This document shows positions 13,056 through 25,509 of a DNA stretch of 64,000 nucleotides, piece after piece. Location of the stretch: contig NC_090185.1 of NCBI RefSeq assembly GCF_024679245.1, positions 22,567,973 to 22,631,972 on the forward strand, written 5' to 3'. The notes under the pieces are model-generated. The model did not search any database. It saw nothing but the letters and a program-made list of their open reading frames with translations, and was not told the DNA's origin. Position 1 is the first letter of the stretch. Each line of letters begins with the position of its first letter. A program made the translations under genes and the position numbers. The DNA comes from Pseudorasbora parva. Its lineage: Eukaryota > Chordata > Actinopteri > Cypriniformes > Gobionidae.

Positions 13056-15507
13056 GTCTGATGGAAATCCGATCTGTCAGTGTGGGAGTTGTCGCCATCA
13101 AATCTGTCAGCACCGGCCTGTACTTAGCTATGTCCAAAAAGGGAACACTCTTCGGATCGGTAGGTACATCGAATGACAGTGTTTCAGCATCTTTTAGCAT
13201 TAACATTGACTTAATGGGTCATCCAGTGAATATCCTGCAACTGATATTTAGACTTTTAATATTGTAATTGAGGTCATTACAGGATGATTCAGAATCTGCG
13301 GTCTCTTACTGTTTTTGTGAAGTTAGTGCGTGCCACCAGACAGTTGTTAGTGACTTGTTTAATGAAGACGCCCCATTGCATGGTGCGTTTTAACTGCCCT
13401 CGGAGAAATCTCACCCTGGCAATCTGTCACCCAGCCATGATAAGATGGCTTACAGATGGCCATATCTGTCCTCCGATCCCCAGAGTAAACATGACAAACC
13501 TTGGGAATCACTTGAGGCCTAAGCACCCTTCTTTTCTTACCCTTTTGAATGATTATTAGTCACATTTACTCATTCCACAGTGATCTTATCAGACTGTAGT
13601 TTAAAGCTGCCTCGACCAGGACTCTTAAGTGTTATTGTCATCATCCTTTTTGTCCTTTTCAAGTTAATAGCTTTATCCAGCTGTGGCAGAGTGGCAAAGC
13701 TCTTTTGGTTTCGTCAGGCAGCTTTCTGAACCCATGCGAGACAGTGACGGTTGATTTACAATGACAGGCTGGTTGAGATAAATACAAATGCGTAATGGGC
13801 ACACAATGGGATGTTTGGAACATTACTCACTCTCAGATTTCCCAGGACATAGCTGGTTTTGGGGATCCAAACGTAATAAATTTTGGGGTGTGAAAAAAAA
13901 AAAAAACCTATACCAAAATGTATTCCGAATACATTTATTTCACACTAAGTACATAGTCCATTAACATACTCCGTAACAACTTTATGCAGAGTACTTCTTT
14001 ATTGCACAAAGCACATTTCTTAATACTAAGCCTAAAATGTGTTTTTATGTCACTATTAGTCAGGATACTATGGTCACTGTATGGTATCAGTCTTTAAATG
14101 AAAGATATTTAAGTGTAGCTAAAGTATACTTGCAATCAGTGATGCCAGTAACGCGTTACTTTAATCTGACTACTTTTTTCAATCTAACGTGTTACTATTT
14201 ACAAACCAGTAATCGGATTAAAGTAATTTATCCAAGTCACTGTGAGTTACTATTTTAGTCATTTTCCTTAGTAAAAAATTAAAAAATATATATATTTTTG
14301 CTTTCTTCTTGCATCTCGGGGAGAATATTTTTTCAGGAAATATTTTTACATTTCAACTTAAAATGTCAGGACATATATTGTTGACGTTACTGTTAAAAAA
14401 ATCACTTCCAATAAAGTGAGTGTTGGCAAAAACGGTTGTCATTTCTTTGTTGAGGTGGCAGGGGTGTTGTCATGCTGAATGTAACTAATAAAGTAAAATG
14501 TAATCTTACTTAGTTACTTTTCAAATTAAGTAATCTGTAAAGTAACTAAGTTACTTTTTAAAGGAGTAATCAGTAATCAGATTACTTTTCAAAGTAACTG
14601 TGGCAATCAAAGTTTATCTTTAGTGGGACCTCAGCACTTAGCATTAGAAATTAGCAGACTTTAAGTGTACCAAAAGTACAATTGCAGGGTATTAAGTACA
14701 TAAATGTGTATTTGTTGTAAACTTACCATAAAATAAATGCATCTTAAATACAGACCTGGAAAGCTCACAATCTGTTGTTGCTTGTAGTCAGATTTTTAAT
14801 GATAGAAAATAAACTTGGTAGCTTATCCTCAAAATATGTTTGTATTTAAAAAATGTATATACAAAAAAAGGAAAAAAATGTATTTGTAATATAGATTTTT
14901 GAAATAGACTGTATTTGCAACCTTTAGATACTGAAAGGCATTTAAAAAATATGTTAATGTTGTTATTAATAATATATTTTTGGCCATTTGTATAACATTT
15001 CCAATCTATTTGGAAAAAAACCTATAATTTGTTTTGTTCAGTTATATTTAAAAATAAAAACACAATTTGCGTTTACACAAAATACGTTTCACAATTGAAT
15101 ATGTATTTTAGTACTTTGTAGTAAAATTTTACATTAATTACGAAAAATAACAATAAAACTTTGCCCAAATGTAAAGAATATTTCCGTCAAAAGACAACTA
15201 TGTATAAAACAGAACTGTGTAAGAAAAAAAGATGAGTGTCCTAAACTACTTTATATATTATGATGGTGTCAACAAGTAACTCAACCTACAATCTTCATTT
15301 GACTAATTGCAGGTCAGATACAACCCCAGCTGCAAGTTCAAAGAGCGCATCGAAGAGAACGGCTATAACACCTACGCCTCCCTGCGCTGGAAGCACAGGG
15401 GGAGGCAGATGTTCGTGTCGCTGAACGGCCGAGGGAAACCCCGCAGAGGCCACAAAGCTAGACGGAGACACCCATCTACTCATTTCCTCCCAATGCTGCC
15501 CACATAG
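13056..15507 (+). CDS. fgf22: Fibroblast growth factor, FGF7/10/22 subfamily, probably FGF22 (last two exons)
   Basis: Two exons are clear. Exon 2 (13056-13159) is 104 bp, the length conserved for middle FGF exons. It is preceded by a pyrimidine tract and CAG and followed by GTAGGT, and encodes [20 protein letters not shown] then [13 protein letters not shown]. Exon 3 (15313-15507) follows GCAG, stays in frame, and encodes [34 protein letters not shown], a basic heparin-binding stretch ([12 protein letters not shown]) and the family C-terminus THFLPMLPT before TAG. FGF22 is a secreted ligand for FGFR2b/1b, known as a presynaptic organiser in the mammalian brain. The RW-x-RGxxMF...GxxRRxH wording fits FGF22 better than FGF10 (NWQHNGRQMY) or FGF7. 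The signal-peptide exon 1 was not found and should lie upstream of the window. The intron (13160-15312) contains one repeat. FGF10 is the main alternative name. Confidence 0.9.
13270..14130. other. Repeat-poor part of the FGF intron
   Basis: After exon 2 comes about 800 bp without obvious transposon ends, with balanced base composition and little simple sequence until about 13890. A 91-codon ORF at 13284-13559 has no start context, splice logic or recognisable domain and is probably chance. Intronic enhancers are known for FGF genes, so this is a reasonable place to look for one, but no specific motif was identified. Confidence 0.35.
14137..14607. mobile_element. Short TIR element in the FGF intron (AGTAACGCGTTACT family)
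   Basis: The left end has CAGTGATGCCAGTAACGCG and TTACTTTAATCTGACTAC. The right end, on the reverse strand, has GATTGCCACAGTTACTTTG and AGTAATCTGATTACTG. Repeated AGTAAC/GTTACT and GTAATC/GATTAC words fill the arms. It is a non-autonomous repeat without an ORF; the superfamily was not assigned. Confidence 0.55.
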
Positions 15508-16079
15508 CTGGACTCTTTCTCATGAGCAATGCTATGCCATCTGCATTTGATGGGGACTTATTAAATGTTATTAAGTTCTTGATTGTCTGTTTTGTTTTTC
15601 TGAGTACTGTCGCACAGTACATTAACTTATTACTCTGTCTTCTGGCTCAGCTTAAGACCCAGTCAAGTTTAAAGCAAAGCTGTTAATATCATGTACATGT
15701 TATGTATTAATGTTACCGTTGAGTTAACTAGGCATTGCATCTCTTTGTAGACCTATTATGGCAGATTTCTGACAAAGATCATCGACCTAGTCTCACTGAA
15801 AAAAAACGTGTCTCTACCTAGATTTTTGCAAAACTGTAAACACGTACTTATACATACAATTGACAGCAGTTTACAACTGAAATTAAACACAGTCACGCTC
15901 GTTTGTTTGGGCGAAAACTGAATTGTGAGTGCTATGTCCCTTTAGTATTTTATTATCTATATTAAAATACTTTTCACAGTAACATCTTTTTCTCAGGACA
16001 ACAAACTTTAACCATATTGCATGATTTGTAGGCTAATTCATTTTAATATTTACATCACAAACTAACTAGCTAAATACGC
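15508..16079. other. 3' flank/3' UTR of the FGF gene
   Basis: The sequence following the FGF stop codon is AT-rich and non-coding. No canonical AATAAA at a typical distance was confidently picked, so the 3' end of the transcript is unresolved. Confidence 0.4.
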
Positions 16080-17225
16080 TGCCATTCAAAAGTATGGCAT
16101 CATTCAATTGTCTTTTTTTTTTAGATATTAATAGTTTTATTCAGCAATGCCACATTAAATTGATCAAAAGTGACAGTAAAGATATTTATAATATAAGAAA
16201 AGATTTATCATTTCAAACGAATTAACTTTCCATTTATTAACCCTTAAATGCATACCATGGGTCTTTATCGACCCGGGCGTTAGGCAAAAGTTAGGCATCA
16301 ACCTTCTTAGTATTCTTAAATCAATTCCTTATGAACAATATAACATGGGGAAAAAAAATCCTAAAATTATAAAAGGATGCCTATTTTCCATTCATTATTT
16401 TTAAAAATGGTTTGGGGTCCTTAACGTCCCGAGGTGTGTATCAGTGTATGTATACCTTTTTTCTGCATAGCTATATTTGAATCTTTGATGACAGACTAAG
16501 TGCAATTCATCTTTTTTCCACAAGGTGACAATGTCTGATACACAGTGATGAAGTGACGTTTCACTCATAGTTACCGCAGGCAGAAAACAAAAATAGGAAG
16601 TATCATCAGCAAAACTTGAAATGGCAATCAAAGTAATCAAATATGAGTGTCACTGTCACTTGCTGGTGGATCTGTTTAGCAATCCAAATATTGATTTTGA
16701 ACGTGCTGAAAATGATAGTTTTGAGAATATGTTTGAGAATGGGCTCATATTTGTGATATCAAACATTCAAACATTCTCAAAACTATCTTTTGATGAGGAC
16801 AGTGATGGTGGTATAAAACATCAGCTCAAACTGAACCCTTCCAAGCTCCAAAAGGTAACAAAATATGCTTTATTTTATTTTTTCGCAATTATTACTCTAA
16901 TATCAAGAGATTTTTATGTAATCATAACAGGCAGAGATCCAGCCATGTTAGATATAGATCTGGGTCGCTAAAGACCTGGATATGTAAGAATGATTGGCAA
17001 ACATTTATGCATTTAAGGGTTACACTTACACATTTATATTTTCCACAACAATAGTAAGCAACACAATGGTGTTAATTATTGATTATTATAATAAATGTTT
17101 CTCAAGGACCAAATCAGCATAGAATGATTTCTGGAAGATCATGTGACACTGAATACTGGAGTAGTGATGCAGAAAATTAAACTTAGCCTTGGCAGGATTA
17201 ATTACATTTTAAAATATATTACAAT
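16080..17225. repeat. Old interspersed repeat split in two by a TTAA element
   Basis: The left half (16080-16240) has TTCAAAAGTATGGCATCA, TTTATTCAGCAATGCCACAT and AAATTGATCAAAAGTGACAG. The right half (17020-17225) has GAATGATTTCTGGAAGATCA and TGTGACACTGAATACTGGAG. Together they read as one member of a repeat that is very common in cyprinid DNA; the 779-bp element at 16241-17019 separates the halves. Confidence 0.65.
16241..17019. mobile_element. TTAA-flanked non-autonomous element (piggyBac-like)
   Basis: The element starts CCCTTAAATGCAT directly after TTAA (16237-16240) and ends ATGCATTTAAGGG before TTAC (17020-17023). That is a matched 13-bp terminal inverted repeat with a TTAA-type target duplication, one copy mutated. 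An internal hairpin (GATAGTTTTGAGAAT...ATTCTCAAAACTATC) lies at about 16710-16785. The 116-codon ORF at 16621-16971 has no recognisable transposase motif and runs through the hairpin, so it is not called as a gene. piggyBac or Kolobok are the candidate superfamilies. Confidence 0.78.
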
Positions 17226-19482
17226 AGACAACTTGATTTAGCTTTCACTGTCGGTAGGATTTAGTCTATGTTTTCTTAATTTAAAAATTGATACAGAATC
17301 AATCTTTAGGCGCCACTTGCCTGACGTTTAATTTCCGAACTTCCGTGATGGCCTATGTGCAAGCAGCAGCGAAACTTTCCAAAGTTTGTTCCAGCGAAAA
17401 CTGATCATGCTTTTAGTGCTTTTTAATTTTGCAAAAAGATCACCACAGGCACGTTTCTTTTATGAGACTGGGTTGGACATCACATAGTGATTGGTGACTG
17501 CATTTTTGAAAAGTAACTGTTGGAAGCCATTGTTTGAAAATGTAACAAAAAAAACAAAAAAACACTGTTCCATCTTGAAGCATGAACCTGGAAACTATCG
17601 TATTAGTTTCCTTTCCAGTACAAAGAAAACTTAAATGCGACTGTAAATCTCAAATTTATTTCTTGGAATAAAATTAAACTCACATATTTTACTGCCAACA
17701 TGCACTGTGAAGGGAAAATGTTAGTTAACAATTAGTAACTAATTGGTTACATTAGTCCAAATCACTGATAGATAAATCAGGCAAATGCAAACAGATTTAG
17801 TACTCAATTTTTTAGCATAACAGACTTCCTGTAACTATCTGAAAATATGTTTTATATCCATGTGTTCTTACTGTCACGTTAACATTTTTTTCCACGACTT
17901 GTCGCAAAATAGACCATTTAATATATTTCGACCTTTTGAACTCCACTGTCCGGTTGTGATGTTATTGTCTATGTTATTCGTCCTTCGTAACTACAGTCTG
18001 CTTCATGTATCGGTGAGAATCTGGCTCCCTCCACGTGCCATCGACCACAACTGCATGTTCTGCCTGCTAATGATCAGCATCAGCTGCTGAGTGGTTAGCC
18101 GTGGCAGAAAGTCTAAAGATGCCTTCCAAAAAGGCGGAATTCTAGCTGCGCTAATGGAAGCTTCATCTGTTTGAGTCAAAACAGGGGTCTGCTTTCACCT
18201 GTTGCTGGCAGTCGCTAAAAAGCTCCGGAGACTTCTATGCCCATCTCGCCTGTTAGTCAAAAAGTAAAAGGATTTTATTCACTGTGTGAAATGTTGGTTG
18301 ACATTTTGTATAGTTATATGTGTTTGAACAAGGAGATGAAACTAATGGGGTATGCTGAGGTATTTGCGTATATATTACGTTACAAGAGTGCTGTGGTTTA
18401 TTAGCCTCATTGATTCTCGTCTTATTTGCAGGTTTAATGACAACAGAAATCCTTAATGCCACTACTACTGACATAATGATCCAACAAAACCTCACGGATC
18501 TTGGAAGAGAGTAAAAAGCTCTATTCAGAAGGAAAATCACGCAATGCAGAAGGCAAAAGGATCTTGGAGGGGGTTTTCAGCCTGATAATAATTGCACAAA
18601 GAACATTTATTTGCTAGTTCTTGTAAAAACATCTATGTTCTTGTGCTCATGCTGATCTGAAGAACCTATAATGCAACATCAAGAACATTGTAATCTCCAT
18701 AAAAAACATGCAGCCTAGCTTAACCCAATAGTCTTAAACAGCCACAAAAAAAAGGTATTGCTATTGGATTCATTGTTAGACTTATAGAATGTCAAAATGA
18801 AAGATTAATAAGGTTGATGTTTTGCTGGTTTCCAGTTGTATTTCTACCGTTTTATCATTGCTTTTGTTGTTAGGTTTAGTAAATTGCCATTTTGTGACAT
18901 TTGGAGTTCTACTTTTTCTACTCAAAATGACACAATTATACTCAAAAATGATCCATCGAATGTTACTGTCTTTGTGTATTAAGTATTGAGGTCTCTGTGT
19001 TCAGGTGCCGTGTTACTACTATCCATTGTGTTATTTACTTAGAAGTTTCTAAGTAAAACATACAGGTTGAAACCATGTTTTAATTCAGAGTTAATTCAAG
19101 TTAAAATTACTTGTTTTCTTTGTTAATTATTTTAATTTTGAGTTTACTTAATTCCTTGTGTGAAATGTAAAAAAAAAAAAAATATGCGTGCGAAACAAAG
19201 AAAAAGGAAGTACATTTTACGTCTAGTGTTTTCAGTGGAACCTTTTGAAGAACATCTAAGAATCATTTTGAAGGTCCCTCAATTCTCAAATATCCTATTT
19301 TTTGCTATTTTTTTGTTTCAAGTACCTCAAAACCTTTCCTTTATGATGGGTTCCTGGAAGAGACGTTGAAGTTTCCAAAAGTCTTGCAGGAATCTATGGG
19401 TTCCTAGAACTTCATAATAAAAATTGATCTTGAAGATACATTTTCAGAACATGCTTAAATATTAAAATGAGGGTATTTGCTG
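17226..19482. other. Non-coding stretch, no gene recognised
   Basis: Several ORFs of 60-95 codons occur (for example 17860-18090 and 18253-18540 reverse), but none shows a domain, conserved motif or exon context. No transposon ends were paired. Confidence 0.45.
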
Positions 19483-19820
19483 TAAAGGGATAGTTCACTT
19501 TAAAATGAAAATTCTGTCATCCTTTACTCACCCTCAAGTTGTTTCAAACCTGTATGAATATCTTTTTTCAGCTGAACACAAGGGAAGATTTTTTTAAAGA
19601 ATATCAGTAACCAAACAGTTAACTGGAACTATTGACTTCCATAGTAGGAAAAAAATACTATGGAAGTCAATGGCTCCAGTTAACTGATTAGTTTCTGATA
19701 TTCTTTACAAAAAATCATCCCTTGTGTTCAGCTGAAGAAAGAAATTCATACAGGTTTGAAACAACTTGAGGGTGCGTAAAGGATGACAGAATTTTCATTT
19801 TAAAGTGAACTATCCCTTTA
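19483..19820. mobile_element. Full-length palindromic Angel-like element
   Basis: TAAAGGGATAGTTCACTTTA at the left mirrors TAAAGTGAACTATCCCTTTA at the right. The pairing continues inward through ATGAAAATTCTGTCATCC, CAAGTTGTTTCAAACCTGTA, GCTGAACACAAGGGA and CAGTTAACTGGA to a central TGACTTCCATAGT...ACTATGGAAGTCA. Essentially the whole 338 bp folds on itself. This is the layout described for Angel fold-back elements of zebrafish. It has no coding capacity and would depend on a transposase supplied in trans. Confidence 0.88.
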
Positions 19821-22806
19821 AGATGCTATTTAGTATGAATGTACATGAAAGCAAAGCTTTATAGAGATAAACTTTCTATCATGCAGAAATGTTATATCCC
19901 CCTTTAATCTATTCTCTTCTTTATCTAAAGAGTAAAAGCACTTTACCTTTCTTCCTTTCTCTCTCCCCGTGCTACAGCCCAGGAATTCAGGCTGTAGTGC
20001 AGAGTGTCTGTTTATGCCAGTTTTTTGCTTGAAAGACACAGAAAGAAACATAAAGAGGAGCCTGTAATTATCATTGTTGGTCTACTGTCCTGTCAGTTCG
20101 CTCGCCAGAGAGACCGGAGTGATCTTTTGGCAGCACTAGGACGAAAGATCAAAGCTGTGGACCTTTGATCAATGCTAAAACAGCCCGCAAAACGTCTCTG
20201 TGGAAAATCAGGATGGAATGCCTGAGAAAAAAAAAGAGGACAAGACCCTGGAAAGCTTGGCTAGGACATCTTCTGTCGTCTTCCATTTTTAGACAGTGGT
20301 GGCAGTTTGATTGTTCATATTTTGTGTCTTTAAAGATGGTCGAGCAGTGATGAATGTTTTAATATAATAGATTAGAGAATGATAGTGAGCTTCCCAATTA
20401 TAATTTATTACATTATGTATATAAATTAATACTATTAATATTAATCATAGCAGGGTAACTTGACCCTGCTAATCAATAACTATAGCTTCACCAAATATTA
20501 TTGTTATACTACAGGGCTGTTGAATGCTTGAATCTGATTGGTTGACAAATGTTCTAAGGTGTGCAATTCATAGATTCTAAAAAAAAAAATGCTGCAAGTG
20601 AAGCTGCCAGTGTTCAAACAACTGTGTACTTCACAGTAACTCGGAGCCAGAGTCTGCTCAGTAGTGAGAGTGAAGTGGAGCCGCGATATCAAAGTCAAAA
20701 TCAACACCTTGTTTCATTAAATTAACAGTTATGTAAATGTAGAGATTAAAGTTAAAGCTTCAAACTCCTCCTGAAATTTAAAAAAAAATGTCCATTAGGG
20801 CCTCAGTGACTATTTAGCTCTGGGAAGCTGTCAATCACAGCTGTCAATCATAAAGTCACACCCCCGTTTTTATAGCATCAAATAACTAAAACTTATATAA
20901 TTAACACTTGAACTAACATCAGCATGATAAAAAAACAGCCTAAAATGACAGAAAACATCTTTGGAAAAAAAATATTTGAAGTGTAATTTGATTGTTTAGT
21001 TTATGTCCCATTACATTACATGGAGAAGGCGGATACTTATGACCTATACTGATGATCCAGGCACATGGGTCTTTTTTACTTGTACAGCCACATTTACTTG
21101 TTTTTTTGCCTCAAAATTAAGTTTTATGTACAGAAATCACATACTCTCTTTCTCCCACTCTCTTTGCTCTCTCACTCTCACACACACACACACACGTTGC
21201 GGATACCAGTAAAACTAGTTTAGCAACTTAAAAAACTACATGACATTTCTCACTAGCAAAGTAATAAAGGCGCTGTTCTTACAGTTTCGTATTAGTAGAT
21301 GATGCTACCGAACACTGTTGAAAGAGACACGCAGACTAAGTAATTTACTCTCTCGCTCTCTAATAACTTACCACATTAAAAACTGGATTAGTCCGCTATC
21401 AATGGCTCAAGCCTCCGTAACCATTTCTATAGCTACATTTTGGAATTATCAATAGAGGCTTCGGTTTAAATGTGTTAAAAACCTGACAAATGTCTTGTAA
21501 TAAATCATCTGAACAATGTTTTGAGGTGTGGTATTGTATAAGTGGAATTATTGACCCCGGGTTGTTGAATTATTAGAAAAATAATGCACACCCGAGGGTA
21601 ATAGTTCAATGGCCCGGAGTCAGTTATTTCTTACTTGAAACAGGTTTCGCAAATACAGGTTTACCATTATAGTCACTTAAACAGCCGTATTCTCGTTTTT
21701 CTTTCCTATTTTCTTACTACTTGTAAGAACTATGTATTTTTCATCTGTTCCATTTATAATTTATCTAAAGGCCAGAAGAAAAACATTTCTGCAGGATCAA
21801 CATTTGCAACTAATAACCAGTGAACCTGTTCGGTGTTTTCGCCATGTTCGCCCCCACGAAGAAAATTGCTGATTTAGAGACAAGAATGAACAGAATCTAA
21901 ATTCTCCTCAATTTGTATAGGGGCAGCTCTCAGGGTTGCTTTGAAATTGATCCAGGTTCATAGGCTATCCGATATTTCTTTACCTCCAAACTACTTCTGC
22001 ATTTGATTTTGTCCATCCTTTATGCCTACTTTGAGGCCAAAATGCTCATTACATATATTTTTTTCAGGCCTGTCAAAGAGCCTACAGCATTGCATCTGTG
22101 CGAGACAGTTTAGGACGGCAGTTAAAATGAGTTGTTGCATGACTCTCAGGCTGAAAAAACACGGCTTTCAGAAACCCCTTGTCCTTTTCCTCTTGCGGTC
22201 GCTCTCTTTCTCTCAACCTTGGCAGTCCCGACCAGATTCATCATAGCTTCGATTGTCATCACGTTGAGGATTAGTGTGTGTTGTCTGAAGCGACTGGACG
22301 CACATGAATCCTGGAGTGGTGTGCGCGCCTCGTGGCCCTCGTGAACCCCACCATGCCACTGTCGCGGTATGTGCCGCCACCACAAAGTCTTCCCTGACTT
22401 CTGTACCATTTTGGCATTCCCAGAATGTCTGCGGGCAAGCCAAACGCTGGCGAGTGGATTGAGCAGGCTGCCATGAGGAGGGGTTGCTGTCCATTGTTAT
22501 AGGTTTTGGGCTGTTGAAGCAGACCGTATATTGGCTGCCATCCCAGTCAGCTTCTTTAGGTTGTCTTTGGCTTTTGAAGGGCTGGAAAAGGTGTAAGATG
22601 GGTTGGGGTTCATACAGTGTTAGTTTTTACTTTTGACAAAAATATCCTTTAATCAATATTCCTGGCATCCATTTTTTAGTTAGAGAGAGTATATTATTGC
22701 AAATTAGTGTAGAATTAAAACAAATATTCAAACATTTTACATATTAAATATTGTCAAAAAAAACCTGGACTCCTAAAATATCATTATAATGAGTAGCTTA
22801 CATTAT
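19821..22806. other. Non-coding stretch with possible repeat remnants
   Basis: A stretch from about 20505 (CTACAGGGCTGTTGAATGC) looks like the end of a common cyprinid repeat, but a matching far end could not be fixed. About 22140-22500 is GC-richer and open in several frames on both strands without a recognisable domain. No host gene is supported. Confidence 0.4.
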
Positions 22807-22810
22807 TTAA

Positions 22811-23257
22811 AGTTGCCATGAAATCAAAATGATGTTTTTTTGTTTTTTAGTATGACTATGTTAGCCTTACTGTCATCTATAAGCTAGTGTGCTTCAAAAC
22901 AATGACAAAATTCACATTTAGATGATATAAGCATTTAAACCTTACAGTCTCTCACTTCCACCAATATGGATCAATGATTTTGATGACCCCCTCTTCCTGC
23001 GCTTTGTGTTTGCGTAACAATCGCTCCAGTGGCCTTGCTCAGCTCCTTTAACACTCGTCCTGCTCTGCTTCATACTACAGTAAGGTTAATAATCACATTC
23101 ATGAACATGATTTCATATACATAGTGACACTCTCCCACCGGCTGTGAGGTGAAGACCCCATGTCCCAAGATTCTGCACTCAAACTTGGCATCATCAAACT
23201 ACGCCTTTGTTTTGAATAGGCGCCATCTAGCGGACGGAAAAGTTACATAATGTAGCT
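22811..23257 (+). mobile_element. TTAA-flanked repeat (copy 1 of a family)
   Basis: TTAA at 22807-22810 precedes AGTTGCCATGAAATCAAAAT, and TAGCT precedes TTAA at 23258-23261. The internal words ATGTTAGCCTTA, AAACAATGACAAAATT, GATATAAGCATT and ACAGTCTCTCACTTCC recur in the same order on the reverse strand near 33600-33868. It has no ORF. Confidence 0.6.
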
Positions 23258-23321
23258 TTAATTAAGGCACTTTAAGTACAGTAAGTTATGTTACGTTTAT
23301 GTTTAATGGTGTTGATCTTAA

Positions 23322-24073
23322 AGGGGTACTTCAGCGCTGGGAAGATGAATCTGTATTTAAACTGGGCCATTAACATAGTAGAAATGTAAAATATTTTTTA
23401 ATTTGGTGCTTTCTAGACTGAGAAAAGAGATAAAATGTATTTTTGTCTCATGGGGATGAAAGACAACAATTCCCAGAATGCTTCGCTGCCCTACGAGGCC
23501 ACTTCCAAAGCCACCGCTACTGGATTATTGGGTCACTTTCCCACCGCGTTCATTTTCATAAAATCAGTTCTGTTAGTGAACATACACTACAATTAAAAAC
23601 TGAACGTGTCTGTTCAATATAATGTGATTTAGAAACGCTGCAGGAGTCAGATTAAATTCATTGTGATGAATGAGCTGAATGAGGTCTCGTGATGAGAGCT
23701 GAGGTAAACACATCCTCGCTCGCGGCAGTCGTTCACAGCGTGTGTTCAGTCCGGCGCATTTTCAGTTCATGCCTTTGGAAGCTTAACTTTCATAGGAATT
23801 AATTTGAGAAGTTGAAACACTCACTTTGCTCTGCACCGCTCCATTTACATGAATGCCTGCAGCTGTGAGCTGAGCTGTGAGTGCGATCTTCCAGTCACTG
23901 TCTCTGATGAAACAAATTGACGAAATTTGCATCATCTGAAGATTTTTTCCAGAAATAAAATGCATAAATCTCAATAAGTCTCAGGGGGATATGAGGGGGG
24001 AAGCACGATCATTCGAATATACGCCGGGGTTTCTACTGACACAAAGCCTTATGCTAATCGCTGAAGTAACCCT
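23322..24073. mobile_element. 752-bp TTAA-flanked non-autonomous transposon
   Basis: The left end is TTAA + AGGGGTACTTCAGCG. The right end on the reverse strand is TTAA + AGGGTTACTTCAGCG. The 15-bp terminal repeats differ by one base and both sides abut TTAA. The interior has no transposase. Kolobok or piggyBac-type mobilisation fits the target site. Confidence 0.82.
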
Positions 24074-24077
24074 TTAA

Positions 24078-25122
24078 CGCAATGAGCGCAGTTCATACGA
24101 GTCTGTTTTCAACAGTATTAATGTACATGTTAATTAAAAGCATTAAGGCAAAATTATAACGAAAACACCTATTTAATGAACATTTTAGTCCGTAATTCCG
24201 TTGACGGATTAACAGTGGCGGAAATCCTCGACCAAACTGCTGTTTTTCTTTGTATGAGAAAGGTAGGCCTACTTAGGTTATTCTGTCTTCTGTCATCATC
24301 TGGACTGTGATATCTCTGAACAGCTGAAACATTGTATTTTTTCTTGCTAAAAGTTAGGTTGTAATCCGTTCCTTTTCCTTCAGTCCAACACATTTGTAAA
24401 ATAAGCATGTCTAGCCATGAACAGGCCATTTATTTTGTACTGTTTCCATTGGGTTAGTATCAGACTGACTGAGTGCACTAGCCAATCAGATTTCAACACT
24501 CTGTCACGATTTTCTGTGACAATGAAGATAACTTGATACCAATAATGGCTGTATCAGACACATTGGTTCAGTCTAGCTTGCCTCTCTTTTTAAAATATGT
24601 TATTGATTGTACTAATAGCATATAAAAATAAATCATATCCAGCAGACATTGGTTTCTGCATATGCGGTCAGATATTTAGACAGATGTGCTTTTGGAAATA
24701 GATCACAGTATGGTTTTGGTCTCTATCTCTCTCACGTCACTATGATTATAATAAAATGAAATGATGATATTTATGTAATCTGAATCATAACCATCCAAAT
24801 AAGTTTAAATAAAGGAAAGAAATCAATCTTACAAGATAAAGTGGCGAGCAGTGTTCTGAAATGAGGAGGCATTGTTTTAGTTTGGTTTTTATGAAAAAAC
24901 AAAAAAACAAAACAAATGTAAATGAATGTCACGGTTACATTTTCCTTGTAAAATAAACATTAGGCTACATCAAAAAAGTGAAACCAAATACAATTCTGTT
25001 TTGTATTTACTGTATATGTGCATTAATGTTCTATTTATTAAAACCATGTATAAGTCAGGTTAGACTGTGCTGTTATGAATTTGATGTTCCTAGATTGTTG
25101 TCTATTAATGCTCCCCTTTAGA
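24078..25122. other. Non-coding stretch, nothing recognised
   Basis: AT-rich sequence without exon signatures or paired transposon ends. Confidence 0.45.
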
Positions 25123-25503
25123 GTCATGTTGTGGAGATCTTTAAAAGGGTTCGGGAATGTTATTTGGCTGACCTCCATGGAACATTCAGGGTGTTCTCGT
25201 AATGTTTAGGGGACCATGTTTCATTCGGAAATTTGATGTTCCCAGAACGTTCTCGGAACGTCCCCAATGGTGTCAAGGATGTCATAAATGTTCCCAGAAC
25301 ATTCTGAGACGGTCATGATGTGGAGTTTTTTTTATAGGGTTGGGGTACATTATTTGGCAGACCTTCACTGAACATTCATGACTTTTTATGAAAATTTAGG
25401 GGACAATATTTTATTTGGACATTTGATGCTCTGACCTAGAACGTTCTCAGAACGCCCCCAGTGGTGTCAATGACGCACCTAGTAATGTTCCCAAAACATT
25501 CCG
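25123..25503. repeat. About 190-bp tandem duplication
   Basis: Two successive units share, in order, GTCATG(T/A)TGTGGAG, AGGGTT.GGG, TTATTTGGC, AACATTCA, AATTTAGGGGAC, TTTGATG, GAACGTTCTC, GGTGTCAA and a TGTTCCC.(G/A)AACATTC.GAGAC end. The second unit starts near 25312 and a third GACATGATGT begins near 25504. Palindromic GAACGTTC words recur. The units have diverged noticeably, so the duplication is not recent. Confidence 0.8.
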
Positions 25504-25509
25504 AGACAT

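Noticed and set aside
16621..16971. 116-codon ORF inside the TTAA element
   Set aside because: It crosses an internal hairpin, has no DDE or piggyBac motif, and is not long enough for a transposase. It may be a relic, but there is no support.
17860..18540. 76- and 95-codon ORFs
   Set aside because: No domain, no splice-site pattern matching the frame, and no similarity to anything recognised.
22022..22494. Overlapping ORFs on both strands in a GC-richer patch
   Set aside because: Openness on several frames at once points to base composition; no protein family was recognised.
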